Source: Thalassotalea litorea
Lineage (GTDB): Bacteria > Pseudomonadota > Gammaproteobacteria > Enterobacterales > Alteromonadaceae
DNA: 64,000 bases
NCBI RefSeq assembly: GCF_005843925.1
Contig: NZ_VCBC01000008.1
Coordinates: 160,833 to 224,832, forward strand
Reading direction: 5' to 3'
Shown in pieces: positions 57,868 through 64,000 of this stretch. Both the position numbers and the translations under genes were made by a program. Below the pieces are notes generated by a model. The model was not told the DNA's origin, did no database searches, and saw only the letters and a program-made list of their open reading frames with translations. Each line of letters begins with the position of its first letter. The stretch's first letter is position 1.

Positions 57868-59052
57868 ATGTCTAGCAACGAATCTATTGTAATTGTCGCC
57901 GCTGCCCGTACGCCTATGGGTGGTTTTATGGGGAGCCTGAGTGCCGTGCCGGCTGTAAAACTCGGCGCCGCCGCTATTCGCGCTGCACTCACGAAAGCCG
58001 ATATCGCCAATGATCAGGTCGATGAAGTCTTGATGGGTTGCGTGTTAACTGCTGGGATGAAGCAAGCACCCGCTCGTCAGGCTGCGTTATATGCAGACAT
58101 TGATATGTCGACACCTTGTACAACCGTGTCGAAGGTGTGTGGCTCTGGTATGAAAGCGGTAATGCAGGGTGTCGATTCATTACGCCTTGGCGATAACCGT
58201 GTGGTCGTTGCTGGTGGCATGGAAAGTATGTCAAACGCGCCTTACTTGCTGCCAAAAGCTCGTCAAGGAATGCGAATGGGTCATGCGCAAACCTTAGATC
58301 ATATGATGTTCGATGGTCTTGAAAACGCTTACGATGGTGTGGCAATGGGATGTTTTGCCCAAGATACGGCCGATGAAAAGAATTTCAGTCGCGAACAAAT
58401 GGATGAGTTTGCGTTAGAGTCATTAAAGCGTGCCAATAATGCAATTGTATCTGGTGCATTTCACAATGAAGTAACGCCAGTCACGTTTACTGAGCGTCGA
58501 AAAGACGTCACGGTAGACGTTGACGAACAACCGGGTAACGCGCGTCCGGAAAAAATTCCTTCGTTACGTCCCGCATTTAAAAAAGACGGTACCGTGACAG
58601 CGGCTAATTCCAGTTCCATTTCTGATGGCGCTGCCGCGCTGGTTATGATGACTGAAAGCGAAGCGCGAGCGCGAGGTTTAACACCTTTGTGTAAAGTTGT
58701 GGGCCATAGTTCTCATGCGCAAACGCCTGAAACATTTACGGCCGCCCCCGTTGGCGCGATCACCAAATTGTTGGAAAACATCAACTGGTCAGTTGCCGAT
58801 GTCGACTTATTTGAAATCAATGAAGCCTTTGCCATGGTTACTATGTTGGCCATGGACGAATTGCAGCTCGATCACGCAAAGGTGAACATTCATGGTGGTG
58901 CCTGTGCTTTGGGTCATCCAATTGGTGCCAGCGGTGCTCGTATTCTGGTGACGTTGATTCATGCATTAAAAAACAAAGGTCTGAAAAAAGGTCTGGCAAG
59001 CCTTTGTATTGGTGGCGGAGAAGCAACAGCCGTAGCCATCGAAATGCTTTAA
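57868..59052 (+). CDS. Acetyl-CoA C-acyltransferase (thiolase)
   Basis: 394-aa thiolase. Active-site Cys in TVSKVCGSGMKAVMQG (~90), His in NEAFAM region and the second Cys/His in HGGACALGHPIGASGARI and LCIGGGEATAVAIE. It likely works at the end of leucine (acetoacetyl-CoA) or isoleucine breakdown. It is divergent from liuR and followed by its own terminator. Confidence 0.93.
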   Translation: MSSNESIVIVAAARTPMGGFMGSLSAVPAVKLGAAAIRAALTKADIANDQVDEVLMGCVLTAGMKQAPARQAALYADIDMSTPCTTVSKVCGSGMKAVMQGVDSLRLGDNRVVVAGGMESMSNAPYLLPKARQGMRMGHAQTLDHMMFDGLENAYDGVAMGCFAQDTADEKNFSREQMDEFALESLKRANNAIVSGAFHNEVTPVTFTERRKDVTVDVDEQPGNARPEKIPSLRPAFKKDGTVTAANSSSISDGAAALVMMTESEARARGLTPLCKVVGHSSHAQTPETFTAAPVGAITKLLENINWSVADVDLFEINEAFAMVTMLAMDELQLDHAKVNIHGGACALGHPIGASGARILVTLIHALKNKGLKKGLASLCIGGGEATAVAIEML

Positions 59053-59067
59053 TATCAAGATTAGGTG

Positions 59068-59093
59068 AGCCGCAATTGTTGCGGCTTTTTTTT
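59068..59093 (+). terminator. Terminator after the thiolase gene
   Basis: Stem AGCCGCAA / TTGCGGCT with a 3-base loop followed by eight T residues, 16 bases after the stop. Confidence 0.85.
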
Positions 59094-59156
59094 CGACAGT
59101 AAAAATAACAATCATTGCAATGGTGTCGAAAATAGATTTGGGGAAGATGAAAACCG

Positions 59157-60314
59157 ATGAATTTTAATTTATCCGAAGAACAGCAAATGTTTGCTGATAT
59201 GGCAAAGCAGTTTGCCATGGCGGAAATGGCTCCGCTTGCGGCCAAGTGGGATGCAGAGCATATATTTCCAAAAGATGTCATTCAAAAAGCTGGCGAGTTG
59301 GGGTTTTGCGGTCTCTATACACCAGAAGATAAAGGCGGCATGGGATTAAGTCGGCTTGATTCTTCGTTGATTTTTGAACAATTATCCATGGGGTGTACAG
59401 CAACAACCGCGATGTTAACGATTCACAATATGGCAACCTGGATGATTGCTTCTTGGGGCACGCAAAGCGTCTGTGAGCGCTGGTGCGAAGGGTTGGTCAG
59501 TGGTCAATTGCTGGCGTCATACTGTTTGACAGAACCCGGTGCGGGATCTGATGCTGCATCGTTAACGACTAGCGCCAGACGAGATGGCGATGATTACGTT
59601 ATTAACGGTTCAAAAATGTTTATCTCAGGAGCGGGGGAAACCGACGTCCTTGTGGCGATGGTGAGAACCGGCGGCGAAGGTGCGAAAGGGATTTCGGCGG
59701 TTGTGATCCCCGCGGATAATGACGGTGTCATTTATGGAAAAGCAGAAGAAAAGCTTGGCTGGAATGCACAACCGACGCGATTAATCACCTTTGAAGATGT
59801 CCGTATCCCCGTTACCAACTTGCTTGGTGAAGAAGGGCAGGGCTTTGCCATTGCGATGAAAGGGCTCGATGGTGGCCGCATCAATATTGCCACCTGCTCA
59901 ATTGGTACTGCGCAACAGGCCTTAAATACCGCGACCGAATATATGAAAGAACGCAAGCAATTTGGCAAAGCGATTGCTTCGTTTCAAGGGCTACAATTTA
60001 AACTAGCCGATATGGCAACACAGCTGGTCGCCGCAAGACAAATGGTGCGTTTAGCGGCGTTTAAGTTGGACAGTAATGACAGTGAAAAGACCGCGTATTG
60101 TGCCATGGCCAAGCAATTTGCGACTGACATCGGATTTGCCGTGTGTGATGCTGCTTTACAGATCCACGGCGGCTACGGCTATATTAAAGAGTACCCATTA
60201 GAACGCCACTTTCGAGATGTGCGAGTCCATCAAATTTTAGAAGGTACCAATGAAATTATGCGCCTGATTGTGTCGCGTCGTATCTTAGCCGAAGGTGCGG
60301 GAGAAATCCTATGA
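59157..60314 (+). CDS. Acyl-CoA dehydrogenase, probable isobutyryl-CoA dehydrogenase
   Basis: 385-aa FAD enzyme (LLASYCLTEPGAGSDAASLTTSARRDGDDYVINGSKMFISGAGETDVLVAMVRTGG; ALQIHGGYGYIKEYPLERHFRDVRVHQILEGTNEIMRLIVSRRIL). It is followed by 3-hydroxyisobutyryl-CoA hydrolase and 3-hydroxyisobutyrate dehydrogenase genes, which places it in valine degradation. Its stop overlaps the next start by 4 bases. A short ATG frame at 59147 begins nearer the GGGGA site but stops after seven codons. Confidence 0.92.
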   Translation: MNFNLSEEQQMFADMAKQFAMAEMAPLAAKWDAEHIFPKDVIQKAGELGFCGLYTPEDKGGMGLSRLDSSLIFEQLSMGCTATTAMLTIHNMATWMIASWGTQSVCERWCEGLVSGQLLASYCLTEPGAGSDAASLTTSARRDGDDYVINGSKMFISGAGETDVLVAMVRTGGEGAKGISAVVIPADNDGVIYGKAEEKLGWNAQPTRLITFEDVRIPVTNLLGEEGQGFAIAMKGLDGGRINIATCSIGTAQQALNTATEYMKERKQFGKAIASFQGLQFKLADMATQLVAARQMVRLAAFKLDSNDSEKTAYCAMAKQFATDIGFAVCDAALQIHGGYGYIKEYPLERHFRDVRVHQILEGTNEIMRLIVSRRILAEGAGEIL

Positions 60315-61450
60315 CCGAAGTGGTGTTATTTGAAGAAATTAGAGCGATTCACGGGAAAAAGATTGGTGTCGCCACATTAAACTCACCAAAGTCTCTCAAT
60401 GCCCTTAGCCATGATATGGTTCATCAGTTATTACCGAAACTTCTACAGTGGCAGAAAAATCCTGATATCGCGATGGTGTTATTGCAAGGCAGTGGTGAAA
60501 AAGCGTTCTGCGCCGGCGGGGATATTGTCCACCTCTATAAAGGCATGCAGCAAGGTGATAGTGGCGAAGGCTCTGCTAGTCAGTATTTCACCGATGAATA
60601 TCAATTAGATTATTTGATACATGCCTATAACAAACCCTTTTTGGTTTGGGGGGCTGGTATTGTTATGGGTGGCGGCCTCGGCTTAATGGCCGGCGCAAGT
60701 CATCGAGTCGTAACCGAATCCTCGCGGATTGCGATGCCGGAAATCAGTATTGGTCTGTTCCCCGATGTTGGCGGCAGTTATTTCTTAAACCATATGCCTA
60801 AAGGCTGTGGGCTATTTTTAGGATTAACCGGTGCGAGTGTTAATGCCGCGGATGCTTTGCATGTCGGTTTGGCAGATCACTTCCTCACCAATCAGCAACA
60901 GAAGGTTCTTATCGAACAGCTCATGGATGTTCATTGGGGAGATACGATCTCTCTCAATCATGAGAAACTAACTAAGGTATTATCGGCGCTAAGTGGCGAC
61001 GTTAAATCGTCGATGCCCCATTCGAATATCGTCAAGCATCAGTTGCTGATTGAATCGATCACCAGTCATTCCGCATTGCCAGACATCGCACAGGCAATCC
61101 TAGCCATAGAAAACGATGATAAGTGGCTACAACGAGCACAGAAAACGTTTAAAAGTGGTAGCCCGTTAAGCGCACAGATTATTTACAGACAACTAAAAAC
61201 GAGCCAGCCATATTCTCTTTCTGATTGTTTTCGTTTTGAGCTGAGCCTGGCCTCTAAATGCGCAGAATTTGGTGAATTTAAAGAAGGGGTAAGAGCCTTA
61301 CTTATCGAAAAAGACAATCAGCCGAAATGGAAGTATACCAATATTGAGAGCGTTGATGAGCAAGTGTTGGATTGGTTTTTTGAGTCCAAATGGCAGAGTA
61401 CTGAACATCCCTTAGCAAATTTAGGCTTACGACCTATGGCTGCGAGCTAA
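60311..61450 (+). CDS. 3-hydroxyisobutyryl-CoA hydrolase (enoyl-CoA hydratase/isomerase family)
   Basis: 379-aa crotonase-family hydrolase. FCAGGDIVHLYKGMQ and GAGIVMGGGLGLMAGASHRVVTESSRIAMPEISIGLFPDVGGSYFL are characteristic of HIBYL-CoA hydrolases, which are longer than plain hydratases (~260 aa). It releases 3-hydroxyisobutyrate from its CoA ester in valine catabolism, the substrate of the following mmsB product. Confidence 0.92.
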   Translation: MTEVVLFEEIRAIHGKKIGVATLNSPKSLNALSHDMVHQLLPKLLQWQKNPDIAMVLLQGSGEKAFCAGGDIVHLYKGMQQGDSGEGSASQYFTDEYQLDYLIHAYNKPFLVWGAGIVMGGGLGLMAGASHRVVTESSRIAMPEISIGLFPDVGGSYFLNHMPKGCGLFLGLTGASVNAADALHVGLADHFLTNQQQKVLIEQLMDVHWGDTISLNHEKLTKVLSALSGDVKSSMPHSNIVKHQLLIESITSHSALPDIAQAILAIENDDKWLQRAQKTFKSGSPLSAQIIYRQLKTSQPYSLSDCFRFELSLASKCAEFGEFKEGVRALLIEKDNQPKWKYTNIESVDEQVLDWFFESKWQSTEHPLANLGLRPMAAS

Positions 61451-61466
61451 TCTTTGTGTTCCATTA

Positions 61467-61496
61467 AAAAATAAAAATAAAAATAAAAATAAAAAT
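61467..61496. repeat. Hexanucleotide microsatellite (AAAAAT)5
   Basis: Five exact tandem AAAAAT units in the 91-base gap between the hydrolase and mmsB genes. Such tracts can vary in copy number by slippage and could alter spacing before the mmsB ribosome-binding site (AGAGGAAATTG). Confidence 0.85.
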
Positions 61497-61541
61497 GACA
61501 AAGACTGTAGTGCAACAAAAAGACAACAAGAGGAAATTGAA

Positions 61542-62435
61542 ATGACGGCGATTGCGTTTATCGGCTTAGGAAACATGGGGGGGCCAATGGCCGCCAATTT
61601 ATTGAAAGCTGGCCATCAGGTTAATGTTTTCGATTTAAGTCAGGAAGCATTGAGTGTATTAGCACAACAAGGGGCGACTGCTTGTCAAAGTGCTCAACAA
61701 TGTGTAACAAATGCCGACGTAGTGGTGACTATGTTACCTGCAGGAAAGCATGTTGAATTTTGCTACCTGTCCCAAAAAGGCATTATTCATACGATGAAAC
61801 CCGGCGCGCTGGCGATTGATTCATCCACAATCGATAAAGCAACTGCGGTAAAAGTCGCCACAGCATTGAAAGAAAAAGGCATTGAATTTGTCGATGCACC
61901 AGTATCAGGCGGTGTTGCCGGCGCGGCTGCTGGCACCTTAAGTTTTATGGTGGGTGGCAGTGAACAAGAATTTGGTCGCGCCAGACCCGTATTAGAAGCG
62001 ATGGGAAAAAATATCTTCCATGCCGGTGGCCATGGTGCCGGTCAGGTTGCAAAGGTCTGTAATAATATGTTGCTTTCGATATTGATGGCGGGCACGGCGG
62101 AAGCACTGCAGTTAGGGATCAACAATGATCTCGATCCGAAAGTATTATCAGAGATTATGCTGAAAAGCTCAGGCCGCAACTGGACTTTAGAATTATATAA
62201 TCCCTGTCCTGGTGTACAGGAAAATGTTCCATCCAGTAATGACTATCAGGGCGGCTTTATGGTGGACTTGATGGCAAAAGATTTAGGACTAGCCATGGAT
62301 TGTGCATTACAAAGCCAATCAACAACCCCGATGGGCGCATTATCCCGTAATCTATTTTCGCTCCATGCGAATCAGGGCAATGGCACACTGGATTTTTCCA
62401 GTATTTTTAAGATGTATGAAAAGGAAGGTAAATGA
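61542..62435 (+). CDS. mmsB: 3-hydroxyisobutyrate dehydrogenase
   Basis: 297-aa NAD-dependent beta-hydroxyacid dehydrogenase. N-terminal FIGLGNMGGPMAANLLKAGHQVNVFD, substrate loop DAPVSGGVAGAAAGTLSFMVGG, catalytic Lys in GAGQVAKVCNNMLL. It oxidises 3-hydroxyisobutyrate to methylmalonate semialdehyde. RBS GAGGAAA precedes the ATG; the stop overlaps the next start by 4 bases. Confidence 0.95.
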   Translation: MTAIAFIGLGNMGGPMAANLLKAGHQVNVFDLSQEALSVLAQQGATACQSAQQCVTNADVVVTMLPAGKHVEFCYLSQKGIIHTMKPGALAIDSSTIDKATAVKVATALKEKGIEFVDAPVSGGVAGAAAGTLSFMVGGSEQEFGRARPVLEAMGKNIFHAGGHGAGQVAKVCNNMLLSILMAGTAEALQLGINNDLDPKVLSEIMLKSSGRNWTLELYNPCPGVQENVPSSNDYQGGFMVDLMAKDLGLAMDCALQSQSTTPMGALSRNLFSLHANQGNGTLDFSSIFKMYEKEGK

Positions 62436-63193
62436 ATTTATCCGGTAAAGTAATTGTTATCACTGGCGCGGCTGGTGGTTTAGGTAGCGCCATGGCCAAA
62501 GATTTTGCCGAGCATGGCGCTCGTCTGGCGCTGATAGACATGTCGAAAGATGCGCTATTGACGGTAATCGCCGAACTGGAATCCATAGGCGCAGAAGCAA
62601 AGGCTTATGGTGCGAATGTTACCGATGAAGCCGATGTGGAAAATACCTTCGCAAAAATCGCTGAAGATTTTAATGGTATTGATGGTCTCGTTAATAACGC
62701 GGGTATCCTTCGTGACGGAATGTTCGTGAAAGCGAAAAATGGTGAAGTAACGGGAAAAATGTCGTTAGAGCAATTTCAATCCGTTATCGATGTAAACCTT
62801 ACGGGGGTTTTTCTCTGTGGTCGCGAAGCTTCGGTACAAATGATAAAGCATAAGCGCTCCGGGGTGATTATTAATATGTCTTCTATCGCGCGTCAGGGGA
62901 ATATGGGACAAACTAACTACGCGGCATCAAAAGCTGGGGTTGTTGCGATGACGGTTACTTGGGCGAGAGAATTAGGTCGTCATGGTATTCGTGTCGGCGC
63001 TATTGCTCCAGGTGTGATTAAAACTGCGATGACCGATGCAATGAAACCTGAGATGCGTGAACGTCTTGAGAAAATGAAACCCGTCGGTCGCTTAGGGCAT
63101 GCTCAAGAAATTGCGCATACGGCCCGTTATATATTCGAGAACGATTTCTTTACCGGTCGTGTTGTTGAAATCGATGGTGGCCTTGCTATGTAA
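62432..63193 (+). CDS. SDR-family 3-hydroxyacyl-CoA dehydrogenase/oxidoreductase
   Basis: 253-aa classical short-chain dehydrogenase: TGAAGGLG cofactor motif at the N-terminus, NNAG (~85), and catalytic Ser-Tyr-Lys in NMSSIARQGNMGQTNYAASKAGV. It is translationally coupled to mmsB. Probable 3-hydroxyacyl-CoA (for example 2-methyl-3-hydroxybutyryl-CoA) dehydrogenase of branched-chain catabolism; substrate inferred from the operon only. Confidence 0.88.
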   Translation: MNLSGKVIVITGAAGGLGSAMAKDFAEHGARLALIDMSKDALLTVIAELESIGAEAKAYGANVTDEADVENTFAKIAEDFNGIDGLVNNAGILRDGMFVKAKNGEVTGKMSLEQFQSVIDVNLTGVFLCGREASVQMIKHKRSGVIINMSSIARQGNMGQTNYAASKAGVVAMTVTWARELGRHGIRVGAIAPGVIKTAMTDAMKPEMRERLEKMKPVGRLGHAQEIAHTARYIFENDFFTGRVVEIDGGLAM

Positions 63194-63355
63194 TTGGTTG
63201 CTGGGAAAGCATATGCCCGCCTGGCGACCCGTTGTAAGGGTTTTCTTACGATAGTTTTCCTGCGATATGGTATAGTGCGCGTTTGACGGGCTGGCTTTCC
63301 TTTCGATTCTTTCCTTTATAAAGCAAAGCCTATATAAGCAAGCAGAACGTATTCA

Positions 63356-63895
63356 ATGACCAAAGCATTATTTCTTGATCGGGACGGTATTATCAATATC
63401 GATCACGGTTATGTTTCGAAAATCGAATTATTCGATTTCATCCCAGGTATTTTTGAACTGTGTCATTTAGCACAGCAAAAAGGCTATTTATTGATCGTTG
63501 TCACCAATCAATCAGGTATTGGTCGTGGTAAATATAGTGAGCAAGAATTTCATCAACTAACGCAATGGATGACAGACCGATTCGCAGAACATCAGGTGAT
63601 CATTAATGATGTTAAGTATTGTCCCCATCACCCTACGAGTGCAAAACCACCTTATCTGAAAGATTGCCAATGTCGTAAGCCTGGCCCGGGTATGATCCTG
63701 GATGCAGCAGCCGATCATAAAATCGACTTATCTCAAAGTATATTTCTTGGTGATAAACCTTCGGATATGGAATCCGCGATGGCTGCTAATGTGCCGACTC
63801 GCTTATTTCTTTGTGGGAATTACCCTGATGATGACGCTGTCGATGCGTTTCGCATTAAAACACTGGCGGACGTTGCAGAGTATTTACACAGTTAA
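63356..63895 (+). CDS. gmhB: D-glycero-beta-D-manno-heptose 1,7-bisphosphate 7-phosphatase
   Basis: 179-aa HAD phosphatase of LPS heptose synthesis: nucleophile motif FLDRDGIIN, VTNQSGIGRGKY, the zinc-binding loop CPHHPTS...DCQCRKP, and the C-terminal LGDKPSDMESA. In E. coli gmhB lies just before an rRNA operon, and the rRNA-type promoter seen here reproduces that arrangement. Confidence 0.95.
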   Translation: MTKALFLDRDGIINIDHGYVSKIELFDFIPGIFELCHLAQQKGYLLIVVTNQSGIGRGKYSEQEFHQLTQWMTDRFAEHQVIINDVKYCPHHPTSAKPPYLKDCQCRKPGPGMILDAAADHKIDLSQSIFLGDKPSDMESAMAANVPTRLFLCGNYPDDDAVDAFRIKTLADVAEYLHS

Positions 63896-63968
63896 GTTAA
63901 CAAAAAGTTAGCGCTGTGGGATTTTTGAGCAAACAAACATTGTTTTGCGATTTTTATTGAATTAGGTG

Positions 63969-64000
63969 TTGACGCAGCGCTGAAAATCCCTAAAATGCGC
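63969..64000 (+). promoter_or_regulatory. Strong rRNA-type promoter at the window edge
   Basis: TTGACG (63969-63974), a 16-base spacer, TAAAAT (63991-63996) and a GCGC discriminator. An AT-rich UP-like region lies upstream (63935-63965). This architecture, with the GC-rich discriminator after gmhB, is that of rRNA P1 promoters. The transcript would begin beyond the window. Confidence 0.75.

Overview
The window reads as the chromosome of a marine gammaproteobacterium of the Alteromonadales (Colwelliaceae/Alteromonadaceae-like). The basis is TonB-dependent receptors and agarases, the order liuRABCDE, recN next to bamE, gmhB immediately before an rRNA-type promoter, and protein sequences typical of Thalassotalea, Colwellia and Paraglaciecola relatives. 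This assignment is inferred from family resemblance only; no database search was run.

Positions 1-28,750 form an accessory red-algal galactan (agar/porphyran) utilization locus. It encodes a GH86 lipoprotein endo-hydrolase, a secreted FG-GAP/ASPIC protein, a GntR/FadR-type regulator, a GH50 exo-agarase lipoprotein, a 1215-aa TonB-dependent receptor, a multidomain surface lipoprotein with carbohydrate-binding-like domains, a flavin-dependent (tryptophan) halogenase-like enzyme, a small ExoP-like domain protein, an MFS sugar porter and a cytoplasmic GH117 neoagarooligosaccharide hydrolase. After a decayed IS3-type insertion come an IclR regulator, a PhyH-type dioxygenase, and a cytochrome P450 / [2Fe-2S] ferredoxin / ferredoxin reductase set that resembles the known 6-O-methyl-D-galactose demethylase system of porphyran degraders. 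A gnd gene and a cytoplasmic NHL propeller close the region. A palindrome, TTGTTAACAA (variants TTGTTGACAA, TTGTCGACAA), recurs upstream of at least six of these transcription units and is the likely operator of the GntR regulator. It ties the receptor, hydrolases, porter and the NHL-gnd pair into one predicted regulon.

Positions 28,900-41,300 hold central and phosphate metabolism: ppc, then pstC-pstA-pstB-phoU behind a Pho box, a short MITE-like element, a PhoU-like DUF47 protein with a PiT phosphate transporter, and a DUF3943 outer-membrane protein. Positions 41,500-45,300 carry an ECF sigma factor / anti-sigma / periplasmic coiled-coil operon, two small envelope proteins and bamE. recN follows with a clear LexA box, then katG and a VanZ-family protein.

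Positions 50,300-63,200 are branched-chain amino-acid catabolism. The leucine operon liuRABCDE lies on the minus strand. Divergent from it are a thiolase and valine-pathway genes (acyl-CoA dehydrogenase, 3-hydroxyisobutyryl-CoA hydrolase, mmsB, an SDR). gmhB comes next, and the last 32 bases look like an rRNA promoter, so a 16S rRNA gene probably begins just beyond the window.

The most notable material is the agar/porphyran locus: its predicted operator network, the P450 demethylation module beside a 2-oxoglutarate dioxygenase, and several co-located genes of unknown role (halogenase-like, ASPIC protein, NHL propeller, ExoP-like domain).
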